Shown piece after piece: positions 27,844 to 34,718 of a stretch of 61,227 bases of DNA. Below the pieces are notes generated by a model, which was not told the DNA's origin, searched no databases, and saw only the letters and a list, made by a program, of their open reading frames with translations. Origin of the DNA: Aporhodopirellula aestuarii (GTDB taxonomy: Bacteria; Planctomycetota; Planctomycetia; Pirellulales; Pirellulaceae); contig NZ_JAMQBK010000044.1 of assembly GCF_023701485.1 (NCBI RefSeq), forward strand, positions 1 to 61,227. Direction: 5' to 3'. The position numbers and the translations under genes are program-made. Position 1 is the stretch's first letter. Every line of letters starts with the position of its first letter.

Positions 27844-28067
27844 TGTTCCATTGAACCAAAGACCGTTGAAATTGGGAGAATGCGTCTTAGGGCGAAACTC
27901 GAATCTCGGAGCAAGCACATGCTCCATCGCTCTTCAGGTCGGGGCGGCGGGCGATTTTGAGACCATTGCCGATTCGCATTCAGGAAATTGGGCTGAGCTG
28001 GATTGAAGGGAAGCTTGCATCGCAATTCATTCTTGCGGAGCCTAAGTGACCAGTTTATGGATTTTTA

Positions 28068-28107
28068 GCGTCATGCTCACCATTGCGTCGACGCTTCATC
28101 GAATAGG
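28068..28107 (+). promoter_or_regulatory. Shared ECF-type promoter motif, site 5
   Basis: GCGTCATG, 15 bases, ACGCTTCATCGAATAGG. Lies in the 305-bp gap between the ECF gene and the membrane gene at 28149. It gives the downstream membrane cluster its own start, so that cluster need not be co-transcribed with the sigma gene. The gap holds nothing else recognisable. Confidence 0.65.
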
Positions 28108-28148
28108 CACTCCACTGATCAGCCAATTTGACGGAAAATAGTAATCCA

Positions 28149-28646
28149 ATGAGCGATACGAAGGATGGCGGATTCGAGCTGCACCACTCCCAAAGGACCG
28201 AGGAGCGACCGTACAGCCTGAATCGAGGCTGCGAAGGATGTCTCGCTGCCTGGATCGTCATGTTCGCACTGATGATGTTCGTGGCGTTTGTTCTTGGCAA
28301 AATGCTGGGATGGATCGACGTAGAAGGACAACAGACGCTTGGGTACCTAAACTGGCTGATCGGAATAGCGGTTGGTGGCTATGTCGCGGGACGTCGTGGA
28401 AAGACGACCGGGTGGAGCAATTCGTTGCTGGTTGGGATATTTGCCCAAATCATGATCGTCGCACAAATCATTGACCCAAAAGACATGTTTGCTGGACTTC
28501 ACGAACTGCTCGCGGACCCGAGTGACTCGTGGCCGAAATTGACGGCAATCATTTTGACAATCCCTGCAGCGTTGGCTGGCGGACTCATTTGGAGCCAAAG
28601 TCAGGAAAGCGAGGGGAGTCAGGGAAGCGAGGGAGGTCAGGAATGA
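28149..28646 (+). CDS. Membrane protein
   Basis: 165 residues starting MSDTKDGGFELHH; this ATG is preferred over an upstream TTG. Four hydrophobic segments (WIVMFALMMFVAFVLG, LNWLIGIAVGGYVAG, LLVGIFAQIMIVAQI, AIILTIPAALAGGLIW) and a short Gly/Ser/Glu tail. The Gly-rich IGIAVGGYVAGRRGK stretch recalls small integral-membrane families but I cannot name one. First gene of a run in which each stop overlaps the next start (ATGA). Confidence 0.75.
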   Translation: MSDTKDGGFELHHSQRTEERPYSLNRGCEGCLAAWIVMFALMMFVAFVLGKMLGWIDVEGQQTLGYLNWLIGIAVGGYVAGRRGKTTGWSNSLLVGIFAQIMIVAQIIDPKDMFAGLHELLADPSDSWPKLTAIILTIPAALAGGLIWSQSQESEGSQGSEGGQE

Positions 28647-29497
28647 GCAGACCCTGGAAATACAGGAGCGTCCTGATCGTTGCGATCATTGGACTGGGAC
28701 TGATCTGCGCTGGACTGGTGCTAGCTTACCTCAGCGATCCGTCCAGGTACACGATCAATGTTCGCGACGACCACAGGATCGTGAGGCTTTACTTAGCGGG
28801 AGTGCTGGTGACGTCAATTGGTTTGATTGCTTTTGTCGCAGCGATCAACCAAACGTCGGTCAACATTGCTCCCAAGCCGCGGCGAGATATTAACCTCGGC
28901 ATTGGCGGTGGGATCACCTGTCAAGTGTGTGCGTTCTCGGAACAAGATCCCGCCATGATCATTGGTTGGCTCTTGACGGCAATGCTGCTGATCGTCTGGG
29001 CGTGCATGCGATTTGCCGAGGCCAAGGGTTTCTCAAAGTGGTATGGCGTATTGGGCGTGTTAGGAATCTTCGGATTGATCATTTTACTCTTATTGCCGAC
29101 GCGGACCGCACAACCTGGTAACAAGGATTCGGACACTTCAGCTTCTAACTTGTCCCAGCGGCAAGGCGATGAAAGCAACGATGTCGCAAGCGCAACCCGA
29201 GTAGAATCAAGCCAAAATCCTTACGAACCGTCCAGTGGACCTGCCGATCATCCAGCGATTTCGACAAGTCGGTTGAAACCGGCCATCACTTTCGGGCTGG
29301 TCTTCCTGCTCGGATGTGCGGTGGTTGTATTACCAATGTTTGCTTACGCGATGGCGATCCAAGCGGACGAGACTGCCAGGGGAGAACCAACAATGGCTTC
29401 CGGTATCCAGATGTTCTTGGGAGTCGTTTTTGCACCGCTCGGCGGAATCGTAGCGTGCTTCATTTTCCTGTTTTACCGTCGACGTCAGAGTCCATGA
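28643..29497 (+). CDS. Multi-pass membrane protein with an internal NPYEP motif
   Basis: 284 residues from the ATG at 28643, overlapping the previous stop. The first half has about four membrane helices (SVLIVAIIGLGLICAGLV and others). After a polar stretch (about 155-190), a second start-like segment SSQNPYEPSSGPADHP appears, followed by two more helices. NPYEP otherwise occurs at the N-terminus of separate small membrane proteins, so this gene looks like a fusion of an upstream membrane protein with an NPYEP protein. Function unknown. Confidence 0.75.
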   Translation: MSRPWKYRSVLIVAIIGLGLICAGLVLAYLSDPSRYTINVRDDHRIVRLYLAGVLVTSIGLIAFVAAINQTSVNIAPKPRRDINLGIGGGITCQVCAFSEQDPAMIIGWLLTAMLLIVWACMRFAEAKGFSKWYGVLGVLGIFGLIILLLLPTRTAQPGNKDSDTSASNLSQRQGDESNDVASATRVESSQNPYEPSSGPADHPAISTSRLKPAITFGLVFLLGCAVVVLPMFAYAMAIQADETARGEPTMASGIQMFLGVVFAPLGGIVACFIFLFYRRRQSP

Positions 29498-29928
29498 ACG
29501 CAGCAAATCCATACGAACCACCGGATCCGAATTGTGATCCGTCATCGCCTGATGAAGATGTGTCCGCAACCACAGGCAATCCGCAAACGAGGCGGGGTGT
29601 CGTCTTTGTCGGGACTGCAGTATGGATGGTGGCTACGTGTTGGTTGACGAACAAGTTGGAGCTGCCTGACTATCAGGTGTTTCTCGCTCTTGGTGTAAGT
29701 CTGGCACTGAGCATGTTGGTAACGGGTCCGTTTTTGCCGACTGAAGATGCAGGGAAGTCGAAGTATGCAGCGTTGGGAGTCCTCACGGTTTCCGTCGTCG
29801 CTGCCGCCGCGCAGTACATCGGCGGCAATGATTGGAGGGAAGCCGCATTTATGGTCATGTTGTGTGTCTCGCTGGCGGGCTCGCTGATTCAATCGAAGAG
29901 GCGTTCGAATCGCTCGGAGCAGAGTTGA
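29494..29928 (+). CDS. NPYEP-type membrane protein
   Basis: 144 residues starting MNAANPYEPPDPN; the ATG overlaps the previous stop (ATGA). After a 33-residue polar N-terminus come four helices. It resembles the 161-residue protein at 39922-40407 in plan: NPYEP start, acidic Ser-rich linker, a helix, a short soluble stretch (KLELPDYQVF / FEFSDPESWLVQ) and three more helices. So the two are probably diverged paralogues. Unknown role. Confidence 0.75.
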   Translation: MNAANPYEPPDPNCDPSSPDEDVSATTGNPQTRRGVVFVGTAVWMVATCWLTNKLELPDYQVFLALGVSLALSMLVTGPFLPTEDAGKSKYAALGVLTVSVVAAAAQYIGGNDWREAAFMVMLCVSLAGSLIQSKRRSNRSEQS

Positions 29929-29989
29929 ACATGGCGACACGCAGCGAAATGCTCCGAAGGGGCTCTGGTACACCAAGAGGTCATCAAAA

Positions 29990-30169
29990 ATGAAACGCAT
30001 GTTCCAAGGCAGTTGTTATTCGGTGCTGGCTGCATTGATCGGGCTCGTCGCTGCCCAATCAGTTGGCGGGTTGTACGGTGCCTGCTTCGGTTTGCCCGTG
30101 GCATTCATCTGGGGGCCAATCGGGCTTGTCGAAAACAGAATGACGTCAGGACGCACCAATGACCAGTAA
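29990..30169 (+). CDS. Small membrane protein (59 residues)
   Basis: Starts MKRMFQGSCYSVLAALIG and ends GRTNDQ, with two short hydrophobic stretches rich in Gly (ALIGLVAAQSVGGLYGACFGLPVAFIWG). AAGAGG ten bases upstream supports initiation, and its end overlaps the next gene's ATG by 11 bp. A 20-codon frame from 29931 ends in an ATGA overlap with this start and may be a leader. Not recognised. Confidence 0.55.
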   Translation: MKRMFQGSCYSVLAALIGLVAAQSVGGLYGACFGLPVAFIWGPIGLVENRMTSGRTNDQ

Positions 30170-30548
30170 TTCTCCATCGCCGTACAGGCCGCCAGCAGAA
30201 CCGGCACAGAAACCGTCGGCTCACCAACCAATGACCGAGAAGGAACTGCTGTCGGCGATCGGGTTAATGATGTCGTTGATCTCGCTGTTTGGACCGATGA
30301 TTGTTTGCACTTTGGCCATGTTCCGAATCATCAAGGTTCCATGGGACTCGGCGCTGGTTCCTCTTGGGACCTTGATGATCGGTTTGCCAGTTTCAGTCAT
30401 TGCTTTGATCCTCTCGATTGTCGCACGGGTGAAATACCGAACTTGGAAATCAACCATTGGAATCGTCGCAGCGATTCTGGCGATCCCCGTAACGCTCGCT
30501 GCTACTTGGCTCGTGGCGATGATCGCACTAGCAAATCATCCCGTATAG
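30159..30548 (+). CDS. Membrane protein with proline-rich N-terminus
   Basis: 129 residues starting MTSNSPSPYRPPAEPAQ, a variant of the NPYxP-type start, then three helices (LMMSLISLFGPMIVCTLAM, LGTLMIGLPVSVIALILSIV, IGIVAAILAIPVTLAATWLVAM). Resembles the common small bacterial families with a Pro-Tyr-x-Pro N-terminus and three or four helices. Last gene of the plus-strand cluster; convergent with the WD40 gene at 30635. Confidence 0.75.
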   Translation: MTSNSPSPYRPPAEPAQKPSAHQPMTEKELLSAIGLMMSLISLFGPMIVCTLAMFRIIKVPWDSALVPLGTLMIGLPVSVIALILSIVARVKYRTWKSTIGIVAAILAIPVTLAATWLVAMIALANHPV

Positions 30549-30634
30549 GTGTGATCGACATCATTGCGGCAAGGACGACTGCGACAGATTTCATATTTTG
30601 TCGCGGGACCAAGCGTACTTTCACGACGAGAATC

Positions 30635-31714
30635 CTATCGGTTTGGGTTTGGCAATTGCCATATCTGGATCTCACCTGAGCGAAGAAAATCACCACCTCC
30701 AGCGACGAGCCGGTCTCCATCTGGACTGAAAACGAGAGTATTGACTTTCGCCGCACTGATATCGAATGATTGAATCTGCCGACCCGTTCCCGTTTCCCAG
30801 AGACGCACGGTTCGATCGAGTCCACCTGACGCAATGCGCTGACCATCCGGGCTGAATGCAACTCTTCGAACACCGCGGCGATGCCCCTTCATTTCGATTC
30901 GCGTCTTTCTAGTAGCGACATCCCAAATTCGAACGATTCCATCCGAGTAGGCAACGGCGATGTTGCGAGAGTCCGGGCTGAACGCAATGCCGTTTGCTCC
31001 GAAACGTTCTTCACCCGGCTGCACGGAATCCTTCAGCTTCCAGAGGTGCAACAGCATTCCATTGCTCACGTCCCAGACTCTCAATTCGCCAGGTTCGGGA
31101 AGTTCGCCTCCCGCGCCATGAGTTCCGGCTGCAAAGAGCTTGCCATCGGGGCTGAACGCGATGCTGTCTGATGCATGAGACAGATCGTCAAATCGACGAA
31201 GTTCTCTGCCAGACTTTGCGTCCCGGATCGTGATGAGTCCTCCCTTGTAGCCGTGTGGCCCACCCACTTTGGAAGAAGCCCCCGACGTTGCCAATTGTCG
31301 CCCGTCGGGGCTGAAGGCAAGCGCCATCACGTAGGGTGGCGAATACTCTTCCGCAGTGGTACTGATCCGCCATAGTTCTTGCCGAGTCTTCAGATCATAC
31401 ACAGCCGTCGATTTGAACCCGGCAATGGCAACCTGAGATCCGTCCGGCGTGATAGCAATCGCGTGGCTGCGGACGCCGGTAATTTTTCCGGCGGCACCGT
31501 CGATTGATTCTAATGAATTCTCCCCAGGAACGACTTTGGACACTCGGTCGTTTCGCAGACTGGTCGAAATCAACCTTACGCCATCTGGGGTGAAGATCAA
31601 GCCGGTGACTTCAGATGTGTGCCAAGTGTTGGTCCCGTCGTCGGCGACGCAAACGAGAGGGAGATACAGGCAAATGAGAGTGAGCCAGACCCGTGATAAG
31701 ACGCCGTACTTCAT
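30635..31714 (-). CDS. Secreted WD40-repeat protein
   Basis: 359 residues from the ATG at 31714. A clean signal peptide (MKYGVLSRVWLTLICLYLPL, cleavage near VCVADD) is followed by about seven WD40 blades with regular FSPDG and IWDV/LWETG motifs, enough for one complete propeller and nothing else. Hence a secreted, single-propeller binding protein. The shared promoter motif is at 31919-31947, giving a leader of roughly 190 nt. It is divergent from the second ECF sigma gene. Confidence 0.92.
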   Translation of the reverse strand: MKYGVLSRVWLTLICLYLPLVCVADDGTNTWHTSEVTGLIFTPDGVRLISTSLRNDRVSKVVPGENSLESIDGAAGKITGVRSHAIAITPDGSQVAIAGFKSTAVYDLKTRQELWRISTTAEEYSPPYVMALAFSPDGRQLATSGASSKVGGPHGYKGGLITIRDAKSGRELRRFDDLSHASDSIAFSPDGKLFAAGTHGAGGELPEPGELRVWDVSNGMLLHLWKLKDSVQPGEERFGANGIAFSPDSRNIAVAYSDGIVRIWDVATRKTRIEMKGHRRGVRRVAFSPDGQRIASGGLDRTVRLWETGTGRQIQSFDISAAKVNTLVFSPDGDRLVAGGGDFLRSGEIQIWQLPNPNR

Positions 31715-31918
31715 GCTTTCTCTCCGTTGGTGGATATTCCAGCCGGAACGATTCGCTCGGCCCAACGATCAATCGGATCACGTAATCTTTTTCGTTTCAG
31801 AACGAAAAGCTTCTTCATGATTGTGGACTAACGAAAGACATTTTTGAGTTCGGTATCGGAATGTCTTGCACCAGTCTGACGCGTAACTCAGTTGCAATGA
31901 ACTCATCTCATTGGTGTT

Positions 31919-31947
31919 AGCGGAGCACACAATCGCAGATGACGTTC
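31919..31947 (-). promoter_or_regulatory. Shared ECF-type promoter motif, site 6 (secreted WD40)
   Basis: Minus strand: GAACGTCATC, 14 bases, CCGCTAACACCAATGAG. Back to back with site 7; together they fill the divergent region between the WD40 gene and the second ECF gene. Confidence 0.65.
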
Positions 31948-31973
31948 GTTTCCTGAGGAAATGTTCGTTTCTG

Positions 31974-32008
31974 TCGTCATTTATCATGCGGATGCCCGCT
32001 GGGGTTAT
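31974..32008 (+). promoter_or_regulatory. Shared ECF-type promoter motif, site 7 (second ECF sigma)
   Basis: GTCGTCATT, 14 bases, CCGCTGGGGTTATAGG. Weaker than the others (T after GTCAT, G-rich downstream). It points to the ECF gene at 32280, leaving a leader of about 265 nt with no other recognisable content. Confidence 0.5.
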
Positions 32009-32279
32009 AGGCGGCGTTCCATTTGCCCGGGCCGATAACGGCATGGAGTAGAAGCAATAGCGGAAGGTGCGAGTTAAATCATGACGAACGATGTCAAGAA
32101 TCACTTCGATCGGCAGACGCAAGAAAGAGTAGTTTGAAGGTCCGATCACCTCAGCTATGTAGCAAAGCGCCGCCGCACTTGGCGATTCGTCCGATTCAGG
32201 CACTTTGAAACGCACGCATGGTGATTACGCAGTCTCTATAATGTCAGTGACGGTTTCAGGGGATTTGCCGGATGTTTGG

Positions 32280-32849
32280 ATGTCAAAAGAAAATACATTT
32301 TGGGCCGAGCAGTATCGGGAGTATCTCCGATTGCTCGGCACCACTCAGCTATCGCCGGAGTTACTAGGGAAGCTGGATTTGTCTGGGGTAATTCAGGTCA
32401 CGATGCTTGACGCTTGCGAATCCGACGCGACGGAGATCACCACTGAGAAAGACCAGCGTGTCTGGTTGCGTCGAGTATTTCTGAACAATTTACTGGATGA
32501 ATTGCGGAAGTTGCGAGCACGGAAACGTGACGTGGGACGGGAGCGGTCATTAGACGCCAGCATCAATGAGTCAGCTTCGCGATTGAACGCCATTTTGGCG
32601 AACGATGGGTCAACGCCCAGCGTCAAAGCAGGCCGAGTTGAGCAGGCGGAATTTCTGTTGCAGGCGATCGCCGCGCTTCCGCCGCTACAAAGACAGGCGA
32701 TTGAACTTCACCATCTGCAAGAAATGCCGTTGGAAGAAATATCGCGAATCATGAATCGACCCAAAGGAGCTGTCGCTGCCTTGATCTATCGCGGAATGAA
32801 AACGCTGAAAGCGTCCAAGGTCTTGTTGGACTACGATTCGTTAGCGTAA
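32280..32849 (+). CDS. ECF RNA polymerase sigma factor (second)
   Basis: 189 residues from the ATG at 32280, chosen because the paralogue at 27283 begins at the matching point (WAEQYREYLRLLG). Region 2 contains VFLNNLLDELRKLRARKRDVGRE; region 4 contains LPPLQRQAIELHHLQEMPLEEI and GAVAALIYRGMKTLK. The two sigma factors are similar throughout, so they may recognise similar promoters, in line with the single motif seen here. No clear ribosome-binding site precedes the ATG, and upstream alternatives (TTG 32205, ATG 32241) remain possible. No anti-sigma gene is adjacent. Confidence 0.9.
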   Translation: MSKENTFWAEQYREYLRLLGTTQLSPELLGKLDLSGVIQVTMLDACESDATEITTEKDQRVWLRRVFLNNLLDELRKLRARKRDVGRERSLDASINESASRLNAILANDGSTPSVKAGRVEQAEFLLQAIAALPPLQRQAIELHHLQEMPLEEISRIMNRPKGAVAALIYRGMKTLKASKVLLDYDSLA

Positions 32850-32985
32850 GCCACACTCCGGTCGTAAACTGTCCATCGTTCACACCGAAACGACGTGTCG
32901 AAATGGGCGCCGATTAGCAGTGAAAGGATTGTCCTGCTCGTGCCACACTCTCATTTAACAAATGGATACTGGTTTTTCTGACTTT

Positions 32986-33026
32986 GACCGTCATCCCCAT
33001 CGATGGTCTCCGCTATTGAATAATAG
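32986..33026 (+). promoter_or_regulatory. Shared ECF-type promoter motif, site 8
   Basis: GACCGTCATC, 14 bases, CCGCTATTGAATAATAG. One of the best matches; shares its first 10 bases with site 4. It precedes a perfect ribosome-binding sequence (33039) and the secreted-protein genes at 33132 and 33513. Confidence 0.75.
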
Positions 33027-33038
33027 ACTGAAGCGACC

Positions 33039-33101
33039 AAGGAGGTCACCTGCAATTTGCTGAATCGCAATCACCCGGAGATGGATTTTGTACTGCGTTA
33101 A
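33039..33101 (+). other. Strong Shine-Dalgarno followed by a 14-codon frame
   Basis: AAGGAGGT is followed 10 bases later by TTG CTG AAT CGC..., a 14-codon frame ending TAA at 33099-33101; there is no ATG. It could be a leader peptide started at TTG or the remains of a lost gene start. Confidence 0.3.
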
Positions 33102-33131
33102 GGCTTTCCAATCACCACCGCAGAGTAATCA

Positions 33132-33488
33132 ATGCCCCGTCACCAAACCTACTTCATCGCCACTTGCTATACGTTCCTCGTTGCCACGTTGAATGGTCCC
33201 AACTTGCGTGCTCAAGAGACATCAAGGATCGATCAGCGCTTTCGGGACTTAATTCCTGCTGCCTCCGCAATTGACCAGAAGGTTTTTGAAAGAATTGCGA
33301 CGTCACCGACGTCACCCACGCGCGATTCATTTGACGAATCGTCTTTAACGGCCGAGCAAGGGGAAGGAATTACTTGTCTGGAGTTGTCGCTTTGCGGCGT
33401 CGATGAATCGCAACGTCGAGAATTGAAAATGTCTTGTGCTCCGATGAATCCAGTTTGTCACCGTGATCGGCGGGCACTGCAATACTAG
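33132..33488 (+). CDS. Short secreted hypothetical protein
   Basis: 118 residues. The N-terminus looks like a signal peptide (YFIATCYTFLVATLNGPNLRAQ). The mature part is short, hydrophilic and has no motif I recognise; its end (Cys-, Arg-rich) looks atypical, so it may be a truncated version of a longer protein. 24 bp separate it from the DUF1349-like gene, so the two probably share the site 8 promoter. Confidence 0.5.
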   Translation: MPRHQTYFIATCYTFLVATLNGPNLRAQETSRIDQRFRDLIPAASAIDQKVFERIATSPTSPTRDSFDESSLTAEQGEGITCLELSLCGVDESQRRELKMSCAPMNPVCHRDRRALQY

Positions 33489-33512
33489 AAACGAATATGA
33501 GAGGATTAAACA

Positions 33513-34634
33513 ATGCGTACGTCATTAATTGCTTGTCACAGTCTGCTAATATTCAGCTTGGGCATCCACCCTGGCTTTGCCGACGACGGCCCGGAAATGA
33601 GCAGGGACTGGGGGCAAGTGATTCGACCTGACGGTGACAGTCAAGTCCGAATTGATGGGCAGAAACTGACGATCGAGTACGGCCCTGGTGTCAAGAAATT
33701 AGACGCCGAGGGCGGCGGCATGAATTCGCCACGTGTGCTGCAAGAACTGTCGGGCGATTTTTCGATCCAAGTCACCGTCGACGGTGATTTGCCGCTGCCC
33801 GCGTTAGACGGCAAAAAGACACGGGCTTACATCAGCGGTGGCCTCGTCGTATTCCAAGACGAAAAGAACTACATTCGTCTCGAGCGAGCCAGTTTTACTC
33901 GCCAGGGCACGATCTGGCACTACGCGAACTTTGAACAGCGTATCAATGCAAGACGAACACGGATGGGGCGGTTCGCGGACTTTCCGCTGCAGCCTGCCAA
34001 GCCCGTTGAGTTGCGACTAGAAATCAAGGGCGAAACGGTGCGCGCTCTTGTTCGTCACGTCGGAGATGACTGGCACGAGCTAGGAATCGCCAAAATGCAC
34101 AACCGTGACCGATTGCTCGCTGGAGTCTCCGGGGTGAAGACTGATGCAGGCAGAGCGGAAGTTTGTTTCCTAAACCTGCAAGTCAGCAAAGACCCTATTG
34201 CCGCTGACGCTGAGTCGGCTTCGGAAATTGACTTGAACGAAATGCGACAAATCATCCGCACACAGAAACCGGAAAACGTGCGTTGGCGAGATTTGATCGC
34301 TGAAGTCGAGGAGTTGCAACGACGCGGAAAGAAGGTTGCCACACTTTCAGAAGTCGAGCAAACGCTGTTGATTAACGATGCGAAAAGAGTCGGTACCACG
34401 AAGACGCCAAAGATGAAAGCGTATTTGGGCCCTTCCATCGCACGGCGACTCGCCGAAAGTTTCTCGAAAGCCGGTTTAAGTCGGCAATCCATTCGCGTCT
34501 ATCGTGAGTTCGCTGAGTCGCTGGAGAAATTGGGCGAAGACGGATTGCGAGAGGTAATCGGATCGCTGCGGCAGTCCGCCGATGATCTGGAAAACAAGCT
34601 TCTTTCTCGCAAAGCCGAAAAAGATCATTGCTGA
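33513..34634 (+). CDS. Secreted DUF1349-like (concanavalin-fold) protein
   Basis: 373 residues with a signal peptide ending HPGFADD; GAGAGGA precedes the ATG. Residues 30-220 form a beta-rich domain of the DUF1349 or LamG-like type: DFSIQVTV, YISGGLVVFQDEKNYIRLERAS, RTRMGRF, VELRLEIKGETVRALVRHVGDDWHELG, GVSGVKT. The C-terminal 130 residues are helical. It is a clear paralogue of 57110-58663, which carries an extra thioredoxin domain that this copy lacks. Such domains usually bind carbohydrates or act as sensors; the role here is unknown. Probably transcribed from site 8, upstream of kinase 3. Confidence 0.85.
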   Translation: MRTSLIACHSLLIFSLGIHPGFADDGPEMSRDWGQVIRPDGDSQVRIDGQKLTIEYGPGVKKLDAEGGGMNSPRVLQELSGDFSIQVTVDGDLPLPALDGKKTRAYISGGLVVFQDEKNYIRLERASFTRQGTIWHYANFEQRINARRTRMGRFADFPLQPAKPVELRLEIKGETVRALVRHVGDDWHELGIAKMHNRDRLLAGVSGVKTDAGRAEVCFLNLQVSKDPIAADAESASEIDLNEMRQIIRTQKPENVRWRDLIAEVEELQRRGKKVATLSEVEQTLLINDAKRVGTTKTPKMKAYLGPSIARRLAESFSKAGLSRQSIRVYREFAESLEKLGEDGLREVIGSLRQSADDLENKLLSRKAEKDHC

Positions 34635-34646
34635 TTCTAATCTAGT

Positions 34647-34684
34647 GCGTCATCACTCGCCCGCTCCTGACGCTATTGTGAATA
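34647..34684 (+). promoter_or_regulatory. Shared ECF-type promoter motif, site 9 (kinase 3)
   Basis: GCGTCATC, 15 bases, ACGCTATTGTGAATAG. Lies between the DUF1349 gene and the ATG of kinase 3 at 34719, leaving a leader of about 35 nt. Confidence 0.7.
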
Positions 34685-34718
34685 GAATCTTAACAACCCC
34701 GTTGGTGACGTTGCCTGA

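Noticed and set aside
32059..32085. Minus-strand AGCGG...CATGAC similar to the shared promoter motif
   Set aside because: The spacer is 16, outside the 14-15 seen elsewhere, and a better site (31919) already serves the same gene.
31778..32215. 145-codon minus-strand open frame divergent from the second ECF gene
   Set aside because: It covers two opposed promoter-motif copies and has no family resemblance or ribosome-binding site.
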